64,000 nt of DNA from contig CAZMEX010000004.1 of assembly GCA_964565415.1 (NCBI GenBank), forward strand, positions 31,223-95,222, read 5' to 3'. This DNA is from JAIOSM01 sp964565415 (lineage in GTDB: Bacteria > Desulfobacterota > Desulfobacteria > Desulfobacterales > Desulfobacteraceae). A program made the translations under genes and the position numbers. How positions within the stretch are numbered: the stretch's first letter is position 1; every line of letters starts with the position of its first letter. Shown piece after piece: positions 17,216 through 24,879 of this stretch. The notes beneath the pieces were generated by a model, which was not told the origin of the DNA, did no database searches, and saw only the letters and a program-made list of their open reading frames with translations.

Positions 17216-18623
17216 TACAAAAGCAAAAATTTTAATCATAGATGATGACCGGCAAATCTGCAAAACACTTGTTAAAAGATTTACAAGGATGGGTCATGAA
17301 ACAGCCTGTTCTCTATCTTTAGGGCAGGGTTTTGATACACTATTGACAAATGAATTCGATATTTTGTTTCTTGATGTCAATCTTCCTGATGGTAATGGTC
17401 TTGAGGCAATCCAAGTAATTAGAGAAGACCCGTTTGCCCCTGAAATAATTATAATGACCAGTGACAGTAATCCAAAAGGGGCAGAACTTGCTATAAAGTC
17501 CAGGGCTTGGGATTATATTCAAAAATCCAGCTCCCACAAAGAATTTCAGTTTTCTCTTATTCGCGCATTGGAATATAGAGCCCAAAAACAGCCTGTAACC
17601 AAAAAGATTACAATTAAACGAGGGTCTATTATTGGCAAGAGTATCCAGATTAAAAATTGTCTTGAGAAGGCTTCAAAAGCGGCTGAAAGTGATGTGCCTG
17701 TGTTGATTACAGGAGAAACTGGTACAGGCAAAGAACTATTTGCCAAAGTTATCCATAAAAACAGCTTAAGGAATAAGAACGACTTCATAGTTGTGGATTG
17801 TGCAGCATTACCAGAACACCTTGTGGAGAGTGTGCTTTTTGGGCATTCAAAAGGTGCCTTTACAAGTGCTGACTCAAATAAAATAGGTTTGATAAAGTTA
17901 GCAGACAAGGGAGTCTTATTCCTTGATGAAATCGGAGAACTCCCCTTAAGTATTCAAAAAAAATTCCTGCGGGTGCTCCAGGAAAAAAAATTTAGACCTG
18001 TGGGGAGTAAGAGAGAGATCTCAAGTGATTTCAGGCTTATTTCAGCCACACACTGTAATCTGATTGAAATGGTTAAACAAAAGCAATTCAGAAAAGACTT
18101 TTATTTCAGGGTTGCTTCTCTGTCAATGGAAATTGCGCCTTTAAGGGACCGTAAACCAGATATCAATTTACTGGTGGCTCACCGCATGAATCGTAAAACA
18201 AAACCATGCAATGATTGCTCTTTTAAAATATCTGAGCAGTTTATGGAGGACTTGAAAAAATACAACTGGCCCGGGAATGTACGAGAATTATTCAACTCAA
18301 TAGATTATGCATGCAGTGATGCTTTAAATGAATCAATGCTGTTTTCTAAACATTTGCCTGACCATATTCGTGCATCTATTATTAAAAACAGAATAAAAGA
18401 ACAGACACACTCTAAATTGAAATCTAACTTTTTTGAAGAACCCGCTCCAGTTGAAAAACTTGATCTGAAAAGCTACATTGAAAAAGCAAAATATAAGTAT
18501 ATGTCAGATTTGATGAAAAATTCCCGCAACGATATTAAGACAGCATGCCGCCTGTCTGGTCTCTCCCGGGGGCATATTTATACTCTTTTAAAGGAGTATA
18601 ATATCAAAAGCTCCAACAAATAA
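17211..18623 (+). CDS. Sigma-54-dependent response regulator (REC-AAA-HTH), start codon unclear
   Basis: This NtrC-type activator has a receiver (DDD at 17241-17249, phospho-acceptor Asp in LFLDVNLPDGNG), an AAA+ domain with Walker A GETGTGKELF, the sigma-54 contact loop as GAFTSA instead of the usual GAFTGA, Walker B LFLDEIGELP, and a Fis-type helix-turn-helix at the end (CRLSGLSRGHIYTLL). The receiver's first strand is encoded from about 17223, yet the first ATG in frame is at 17289, inside helix 1. Between the in-frame stop at 17181 and 17289 there is no ATG, GTG or TTG in frame. A GGAGG (17197-17201) sits nine bases before a GTT at 17211, which I use as the provisional start. The frame is +1 to the upstream kinase. 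Confidence 0.8.
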   Translation, partial: VNTKAKILIIDDDRQICKTLVKRFTRMGHETACSLSLGQGFDTLLTNEFDILFLDVNLPDGNGLEAIQVIREDPFAPEIIIMTSDSNPKGAELAIKSRAWDYIQKSSSHKEFQFSLIRALEYRAQKQPVTKKITIKRGSIIGKSIQIKNCLEKASKAAESDVPVLITGETGTGKELFAKVIHKNSLRNKNDFIVVDCAALPEHLVESVLFGHSKGAFTSADSNKIGLIKLADKGVLFLDEIGELPLSIQKKFLRVLQEKKFRPVGSKREISSDFRLISATHCNLIEMVKQKQFRKDFYFRVASLSMEIAPLRDRKPDINLLVAHRMNRKTKPCNDCSFKISEQFMEDLKKYNWPGNVRELFNSIDYACSDALNESMLFSKHLPDHIRASIIKNRIKEQTHSKLKSNFFEEPAPVEKLDLKSYIEKAKYKYMSDLMKNSRNDIKTACRLSGLSRGHIYTLLKEYNIKSSNK

Positions 18624-18675
18624 AAAAGGGCTGTCAGAAAAAAACAGTGTTGAAAAAATGTATGATTTTTCAGAC

Positions 18676-18693
18676 TGTCAGATAAATCTGACA
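18676..18693. promoter_or_regulatory. Perfect palindrome, candidate activator site or terminator
   Basis: TGTCAGAT and ATCTGACA flank two A bases. A further TGTCAGA half-copy is at 18632-18638, 44 bp upstream. The palindrome lies 64 bp upstream of a sigma-54-like promoter and 53 bp after a sigma-54 activator gene, an arrangement typical of enhancer sites. It could instead be a terminator stem for the regulator gene, but no T-run follows. Confidence 0.5.
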
Positions 18694-18756
18694 AAATTGC
18701 AAGGATATGTTTTTTATAAGTTACTGAAATATCTATAGTTTTAATTATGACCTTCC

Positions 18757-18772
18757 TGGCACACATCTTGTA
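18757..18772 (+). promoter_or_regulatory. Candidate sigma-54 promoter of chemotaxis operon
   Basis: TGGCAC-ACATC-TTGTA has the -24 GG and the -12 G separated by exactly 10 bp. It matches consensus except GT in place of GC at -12. It lies about 105 bp before the ATG of the first operon gene. Confidence 0.5.
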
Positions 18773-18876
18773 ATAACAAATCACATATTACCAACAAATA
18801 CTATTGCGATAACTTTTTCGCCACATTGAAATAAAAACTTAACTATATTCATACTATTTATTAACAGGGGCACATT

Positions 18877-21066
18877 ATGAATTTGGAGAATATGACCATA
18901 GGGAAAAAAATAGGATTCGGGTTTTCAGTTGTAATTATTCTTCTGATAATCCTTGGTATCCTCAGCTTCACTGGTGTTGGAAAAATTGTTAAAAATGCAG
19001 AAGAGATTATTAATGGCGAATCATTAGATGGTGAACTTGCCCAGAAAGAAGTGGACCACCTTAACTGGATAGGAGATATAAATGTGCTTCTCTCGGATAA
19101 GGATGTTAATGAACTTAATGTTGAAACAGATCACACAAAATGCAGTTTTGGACAATGGCTCTACGGTGAAAGCAGAAAAAAAGCAGAAATACTTGTTCCA
19201 TCACTTGCTCCTCTATTTAAAGAGATTGAAGAGCCGCACAAACATCTCCATGAATCTGCAATAGCAATTGGAAATATCTATAGAGAGGCTGACCCGACTC
19301 TGCCTGCATTTATTGCTGAAAAGCAGATCGACCATCTTAACTGGACTACATCCTTGCAGAATATAATGCTCAACAATGCAGAAAAGATAGAAGTTCAGAC
19401 AGATCATACATTGTGTTCCTTTGGAAAATGGCTCTATGGTGAAGGTGCAAAAAAGGCAGCTGCGTCAGATCCAACCCTGGCAGAGCTGATTGAGGAAGTA
19501 AAAGAACCCCATCAGCAACTCCATGCTTCTGCAAAAATAATAATTTCAGAATACAGGCAAATCCATCCAGGACTGCTTCATACTCTGCACTTAAGACTTG
19601 ATGATCACAGAAAATGGGTTGCCGGGATTGCTCAATCATTATTAAAAGGGAAACGGCTCAATGTCCAAACAGATCCTGAAAAATGTACTTTTGGGAAATG
19701 GCTTCACTCAAAACAGGTGGCTGTTCTCATGGAGAGTGATCCAGTTTTTAAAGCATCCCTTTCAGCAATAAAGCAGCCCCACGAGGCACTCCATAAAAGT
19801 GCAGTCAGAATCAATGGTGCCATAAAATTTGGAAACACCATAAAGGCAGTGTCCATATATAATAACAAAACTGTTAAGTATCTTGAACAGGTGGCTGCTC
19901 TTTTTGACAAGGCGATCAAACACGAATATGATCTCACAGATGGCAGAAACAAAGCCATAGCAATATTCAAAAGTCAAACTGTCCACGAACTGGAATATGC
20001 CCAGGACATACTTGATGAATTAATGGACAGGTCTGCTGAACTCCTTAAAGGTCAAAAAGAGGCTGCTCATATATATGCAAATGAGACAGCACCATCCCTT
20101 AAAACAGTACAGACACTTTTAGGAGAATTAAGAGATGAGGCACATAAACATATTTTAACAAATAAAACCATGCTCCAGGCAGCCCGGGCCACTAAAAGAA
20201 ATATAGCTGTTATGGCTGTGATTGCAACTCTTGCGGGACTTTTCCTCGCATTTTTCATTGCCAGAGGTATAATTTCAATTCTCTCCAGTATCAGTACAGG
20301 TATGGATGAGGGTGCAAATCAGGTAGCATCGGCAGCAGGTCAGGTATCATCGGCAAGTCAGTCCCTTGCAGAAGGCTCTTCTGAACAGGCAGCATCCATT
20401 GAAGAGACCTCTTCATCAATGGAAGAGATGTCTTCCATGACAAAGAAAAATGCTGAAAATGCAGGTCATGCTGACAATCTGATGAGAAAAGCAAATAAGG
20501 TTATCAAAACCGCTGATGAATCAATGGATAATCTGATCATCTCCATGGAAGATATTTCAAAGGCAAGCAAAGAGACCTCGAAAATCATTAAAACCATTGA
20601 TGAAATAGCTTTTCAGACAAATCTTTTAGCTCTTAATGCTGCTGTTGAAGCAGCAAGAGCCGGTGAGGCAGGAGCAGGATTTGCAGTTGTTGCAGAGGAA
20701 GTCAGAAACCTTGCCATGGGATCTGCAGATGCTGCTAAAAACACATCTGCATTAATTGAAGACACTAGAAAAAAAGTAAGCGATGGTTCCAAGCTTGTAA
20801 TAGCAACCAATGAGGCTTTTTCTCAAGTAGCCCAGAGTGCAGGCAAGGTTAGCGAACTTATTGCAGAAATCTCAGAAGCATCCAGTGAACAGTCAAGTGG
20901 AATTGAGCAGGTAAATATAGCAATTAATGAAATGGATAAAGTTGTCCAGCAAAATGCAGCCAATGCTGAAGAGTCAGCCTCTGCCGCAGAAGAGATGAGT
21001 GCCCAGGCAGAAACACTGAAAGATTATGTTGGAGAGCTTGTTTTGCTTGTAACAGGAAAAAAATAA
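18877..21066 (+). CDS. Methyl-accepting chemotaxis protein with three tandem CZB domains
   Basis: This chemoreceptor of 729 residues has TM1 at about 11-31 and TM2 at about 443-465. Three chemoreceptor zinc-binding (CZB) modules lie between them, at about 52-128, 146-220 and 237-312. Each keeps the candidate ligands: HxxW (His61, His153, His244), CxFGxW (Cys89, Cys180, Cys270) and PHxxxH (His121/125, 212/216, 302/306). A helical stretch (about 313-440) follows. After TM2 there is no clear HAMP, and the signalling domain runs to the end with tip FQTNLLALNAAVEAARAGEAG. CZB domains are usually cytoplasmic and single. Here the topology places all three outside the membrane, suggesting a periplasmic zinc or oxidant sensor. 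Its stop overlaps the next start. Confidence 0.9.
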   Translation: MNLENMTIGKKIGFGFSVVIILLIILGILSFTGVGKIVKNAEEIINGESLDGELAQKEVDHLNWIGDINVLLSDKDVNELNVETDHTKCSFGQWLYGESRKKAEILVPSLAPLFKEIEEPHKHLHESAIAIGNIYREADPTLPAFIAEKQIDHLNWTTSLQNIMLNNAEKIEVQTDHTLCSFGKWLYGEGAKKAAASDPTLAELIEEVKEPHQQLHASAKIIISEYRQIHPGLLHTLHLRLDDHRKWVAGIAQSLLKGKRLNVQTDPEKCTFGKWLHSKQVAVLMESDPVFKASLSAIKQPHEALHKSAVRINGAIKFGNTIKAVSIYNNKTVKYLEQVAALFDKAIKHEYDLTDGRNKAIAIFKSQTVHELEYAQDILDELMDRSAELLKGQKEAAHIYANETAPSLKTVQTLLGELRDEAHKHILTNKTMLQAARATKRNIAVMAVIATLAGLFLAFFIARGIISILSSISTGMDEGANQVASAAGQVSSASQSLAEGSSEQAASIEETSSSMEEMSSMTKKNAENAGHADNLMRKANKVIKTADESMDNLIISMEDISKASKETSKIIKTIDEIAFQTNLLALNAAVEAARAGEAGAGFAVVAEEVRNLAMGSADAAKNTSALIEDTRKKVSDGSKLVIATNEAFSQVAQSAGKVSELIAEISEASSEQSSGIEQVNIAINEMDKVVQQNAANAEESASAAEEMSAQAETLKDYVGELVLLVTGKK

Positions 21067-21500
21067 TGACCATTGTACTTTTTATTCATAGAGATTCTTC
21101 AAAAAAAGGTGTGAGCCTTAAGAACAGTATTGATCAAAATTTTCTTAAAACTGAGCTTCAGGTTCTTGCTACATATAAATCATTAAAAACCAGATTAAAA
21201 AAAAGTTCTGACTTTAATGAACAAGAAATCTTTATACTACTTGTGGATTCAAAAATAAGATTGAATAAACTGACTTTAATGACTGATCTCATGGAAGATA
21301 AACGTATTATATTAATCCTTCCTGATGAATCAAAAGAGACTCTCTCTACAGCAAGTCAATTTTTCCCAAGATTTTTCACTCCCATGGGCAACAAATACGA
21401 TGATCTATGCAGTGTACTAAATAAAATACTAAACCAAAATAACTTAAATACAAATAACTGGATAACAAGAGGGGAGCGCAAAAATGTCACAAGCAGTTAA
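21066..21500 (+). CDS. Small protein of unknown function, possibly receiver-like
   Basis: This 144-residue soluble protein is not one I recognise. The pattern of short hydrophobic strands (IVLFIH, IFILLVDS, IILILPD) alternating with helices resembles a receiver fold. A VDS in the place of the phospho-acceptor strand and FFTPMG near the usual Lys-Pro loop are the only hints of the usual residues; the N-terminal acidic pair is absent. Its ATG overlaps the MCP stop (TAATG) and its end overlaps cheW by 17 bp, so it is tightly built into the chemotaxis operon and probably serves it. Confidence 0.72.
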   Translation: MTIVLFIHRDSSKKGVSLKNSIDQNFLKTELQVLATYKSLKTRLKKSSDFNEQEIFILLVDSKIRLNKLTLMTDLMEDKRIILILPDESKETLSTASQFFPRFFTPMGNKYDDLCSVLNKILNQNNLNTNNWITRGERKNVTSS

Positions 21501-21996
21501 AACAATGGCCCAGGCAGTAAAAGTGATGACAGTAAAAACAGGTAAATACTTAACATTCTTTTTAGAAGAGGAAGAGTATGGAATCGGTATATTAAAAGTT
21601 AAGGAAATCATAGGCATGATGGCAATCACCTCTGTCCCGCGAACTCCTGAATATGTCAAAGGTGTAATCAATCTCAGGGGTAAGGTGATTCCAGTAATAG
21701 ATTTACGATCAAAATTTGATATGAAGCTGATCAATTATACTGAACGCACCTGTATTATTGTTGTGGAGATTGATTCAGAATCATCAACTGTGCTTATTGG
21801 TATTGTTGTTGATGCTGTATCAGAAGTATTAAATATTAAAGAAGAGGAGATAGAAGAGACTCCAACATTTGGTACCAGGCTTAACACTGAATACATTCTT
21901 GGCATGGCGAAAATGGAGGGCAGTGTTAAAATTCTGCTTAATATTGATAAAGTTTTAAACAGTGAAGAGATAGAAACTCTTGAGAAAACAGCATAA
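21484..21996 (+). CDS. cheW: CheW chemotaxis coupling protein
   Basis: CheW links chemoreceptors to CheA. The 170-residue protein has the SH3-like CheW fold with the strands YLTFFLEEEEYGIGI and the signature VPRTPEYVKGVINLRGKVIPVIDLR. About 16 residues precede the domain. The ATG has a GAGGGG upstream and lies inside the preceding gene, implying coupled translation. It is the only cheW in the window, between two MCP genes. Confidence 0.96.
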   Translation: MSQAVKTMAQAVKVMTVKTGKYLTFFLEEEEYGIGILKVKEIIGMMAITSVPRTPEYVKGVINLRGKVIPVIDLRSKFDMKLINYTERTCIIVVEIDSESSTVLIGIVVDAVSEVLNIKEEEIEETPTFGTRLNTEYILGMAKMEGSVKILLNIDKVLNSEEIETLEKTA

Positions 21997-22034
21997 CAAT
22001 TTATCTAATAATATATTTACAAGGAGTATTAATC

Positions 22035-24761
22035 ATGAAAAACAAGAGTCTAGGTGCAAAACTAATAACATTCTTTCTTTTAGTTGGTTTAATCCCCTTT
22101 GGTGTAATGGGTATTATATCCTATACTAAATCAAGCAAAGCTCTTTCCGATTCAGCCTATGCTCAGCTCAAAGGTATGCGGGCAGTGAAAAAAGCCCAGG
22201 CAGTCCGGTTTTTTGATGAACGCAAAAGAGATATGGGTGTATTGGTTGAAATAGTAAACACCCTGAGAAAGGAAGCTTTTAATAAATTAGAAGCCATTCG
22301 GGATAATAAATCCCGTGCTATCAAGCTTCTTCTTGACCAGGCAATAGTTGATATCAAAGCACAGCAGGATCGCTCCATCTGCACAAAAGGAATGCTCCAT
22401 TACCGTCATTTTCTGGAGTATAATCAGAAAAGTCCGGAATATATACGTTTTGCAAATATTATTGATGGATTTATAAAAAGTACTGGATACCATGATTATT
22501 TTGTTATTGATCTTAATGGGATGTGCCTTTACAGCCAGGCAAAGGAGGCAGACTATCACACAAATCTTTTAAAAGGTAAATATAGAGAGAGCGGTCTTGG
22601 AAAAGCCGTGGCAAGAGCAATGAATGGAGAGATTGCATTTGAAGATTTCGCGCCCTATGCGCCCTCAAACAATGAACCTGCAGCATTTGTTGCAGCTCCA
22701 ATTATTGCCAAGGGAAAACAGACCGGAGTTGTTGCCATACAATTCTCCCTTGAAAAAATTCAGACTCTCTTAAATGAGCGTTCAGGGCTTGGTGAAACCG
22801 GTGAAGTTTATCTTGTAGGCATGGATAAACTGATGCGGTCCGATTCTTTTCTTGACCCTGAACACCATAGTGCCAAAGCTTCTTTTTCTAATCCTGATAC
22901 AGGTAAAGCTGACACTAAAGCGGTTCGGCTGGCATTGGAAGGTAAAACAGAATCCCATGTGATTATTGATTATACAGGCAATCACGTCTTAAGTTCATTT
23001 TCATATATTGATGTCCTTGGGGTGCGCTGGGCAATTCTTGCTGAAATGGATGTGGCAGAAGCTTTTTGTCCAAAGGATGAAAAAGGTGAGTATCTCTTTA
23101 AAAAATATACAGATTTGTATGGATATTATGACCTTTTTCTTATGAATCCCGATGGATATTGTTTTTATACAGTTGCAAAGGAGGCTGATTACAAGACAAA
23201 TTTTGTAGATGGAAAATATGCCAATTCAGGTCTTGGCAAACTTGTTCAAAATGTGTTGAACTCAAAAAAATATGAAATAGTTGATTTTGCGCCCTATGCT
23301 CCGAGCAACAACGAACCCTGCGGGTTTATTGCCCAGCCTGTTGTCCATGATGAAAAAGTTGATATTGTGGTTGCCCTTCAGCTCTCACTTGGAGCTATTA
23401 ACAGTATCATGCAGCAAAGAGAAGGTATGGGCAAAACAGGAGAAACCTATCTTGTGGGTTCTGATAAATTAATGAGATCAGACTCTTTTCTGTATCCTGA
23501 AAATCATTCTGTGAAAGCATCATTTGCAAAACCAGATATTGGAAGCGTTGATACTGAAGCTGCAAGGGAAGCACTTTCAGGAAAAGAAGGTGCAAAAATT
23601 ATTATTGATTACAATGGTAATCATGTTCTTTCAGCTTTTACACCTTTGAAAGTTGGCAGCACAACATGGGCATTGATTGCAGAAATCAATGAATCAGAGG
23701 CATTTGCAGCAGTAAACACCATTAAATGGCTTATTATTGTAATAACGATTATCAGTATCATTGCAATCATAGCAATTGCCTGGTTGATAGCCCGTTCCAT
23801 TACAAAACCCATAAATACAATTACCCATGGCATGGATGAAGGTGCAAACCAGGTGGCATCGGCAGCAGGGCAGGTTTCTTCGGCAAGTCAGTCCCTTGCA
23901 GAAGGCTCTTCTGAACAGGCTGCATCCATTGAGGAGACTTCATCATCAATGGAAGAGATGTCTTCCATGACAAAGAAAAATGCTGAAAATGCAGGTCATG
24001 CCAATAATCTGATGCAAGAGGCAAATCAGGTAGTGGGCAATGCCAATGCATCCATGGGAGAACTTATTTTATCCATGGAAGAGATCACAAAAGCCAGTGA
24101 AGAGACCTCAAAAATTATCAAAACCATAGATGAAATTGCTTTCCAGACAAATCTTTTAGCCCTTAATGCCGCAGTTGAAGCAGCCAGGGCAGGCGAAGCT
24201 GGAGCAGGGTTTGCCGTTGTGGCAGAAGAAGTGAGAAATCTTGCCATGCGGTCAGCAGATGCTGCAAAAAATACATCTGAATTAATTGAAGATACCAAGA
24301 AAAAAGTGAGTGATGGTTCAGAGCTTGTAATAACAACCAATGAAGCCTTTTCTAAAGTTGCTGAAAGTGCAGGCAAGGTGGGAGCACTTGTCGCAGAAAT
24401 TTCCGAGGCATCAAATGAACAATCCATTGGCATTGAACAGGTAAATACAGCAATTAATGAAATGGATAAGGTCGTCCAGCAAAATGCTGCCAATGCTGAA
24501 GAATCTGCTTCTGCCTCGGAAGAGATGAGTGCCCAGGCAGAAACACTTAAGGATTATGTTGGAGAACTTGTCACCCTTGTAGCTGGAAAAAAGCAGGACA
24601 GCACAAACAGATCTGTTGTCTCAGCGATCAAAGCCATTGCAGTACAGCCTGGGTCTGCTGAAAAACCAGATATAAAAACATTGTCCTCTACAACAAATGA
24701 GCTAAAACCTGATGAGCTAATCCCCTTTGATGATGACGATGACGATTTCGAAGATTTTTAA
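22035..24761 (+). CDS. Large MCP with internally duplicated Cache sensor
   Basis: This chemoreceptor of 908 residues has TM1 at about 10-30, a long helical segment, then two consecutive homologous sensor units (about 149-345 and 362-553), TM2 at about 565-588 and the signalling domain. Both units contain a KEADY(H/K)TN motif, a DFAPYAPSNNEP motif and a KLMRSDSFL..P motif, so the sensor arose by duplication of about 200 residues. The cytoplasmic domain is nearly the same as that of the CZB receptor upstream. After it comes a roughly 60-residue tail ending in an acidic stretch with final residues FEDF. A hairpin follows the stop. Confidence 0.92.
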   Translation: MKNKSLGAKLITFFLLVGLIPFGVMGIISYTKSSKALSDSAYAQLKGMRAVKKAQAVRFFDERKRDMGVLVEIVNTLRKEAFNKLEAIRDNKSRAIKLLLDQAIVDIKAQQDRSICTKGMLHYRHFLEYNQKSPEYIRFANIIDGFIKSTGYHDYFVIDLNGMCLYSQAKEADYHTNLLKGKYRESGLGKAVARAMNGEIAFEDFAPYAPSNNEPAAFVAAPIIAKGKQTGVVAIQFSLEKIQTLLNERSGLGETGEVYLVGMDKLMRSDSFLDPEHHSAKASFSNPDTGKADTKAVRLALEGKTESHVIIDYTGNHVLSSFSYIDVLGVRWAILAEMDVAEAFCPKDEKGEYLFKKYTDLYGYYDLFLMNPDGYCFYTVAKEADYKTNFVDGKYANSGLGKLVQNVLNSKKYEIVDFAPYAPSNNEPCGFIAQPVVHDEKVDIVVALQLSLGAINSIMQQREGMGKTGETYLVGSDKLMRSDSFLYPENHSVKASFAKPDIGSVDTEAAREALSGKEGAKIIIDYNGNHVLSAFTPLKVGSTTWALIAEINESEAFAAVNTIKWLIIVITIISIIAIIAIAWLIARSITKPINTITHGMDEGANQVASAAGQVSSASQSLAEGSSEQAASIEETSSSMEEMSSMTKKNAENAGHANNLMQEANQVVGNANASMGELILSMEEITKASEETSKIIKTIDEIAFQTNLLALNAAVEAARAGEAGAGFAVVAEEVRNLAMRSADAAKNTSELIEDTKKKVSDGSELVITTNEAFSKVAESAGKVGALVAEISEASNEQSIGIEQVNTAINEMDKVVQQNAANAEESASASEEMSAQAETLKDYVGELVTLVAGKKQDSTNRSVVSAIKAIAVQPGSAEKPDIKTLSSTTNELKPDELIPFDDDDDDFEDF

Positions 24762-24778
24762 TAAACCTGCATAACCCG

Positions 24779-24807
24779 AAAGGGCGGAAATATAATTTCT
24801 GCCCTTT
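24779..24807 (+). terminator. Hairpin between MCP gene and cheA
   Basis: A 12-bp stem (24779-24790 with 24796-24807, one G-T pair) has a 5-base loop. No T-run follows the stem. It may be an attenuator or an mRNA-end stabiliser that sets the ratio of receptor to CheA. Confidence 0.55.
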
Positions 24808-24879
24808 ACAACACCAGTATAAATTATTATACTGATACTTAAATTCAAACATTTTTAACCATGGGAAGAAGACAAGCAA

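Noticed and set aside
18624..18700. Inverted repeats as the ends of an insertion sequence
   Set aside because: No transposase frame, no target-site duplication and only short repeats; a regulatory or terminator role fits better.
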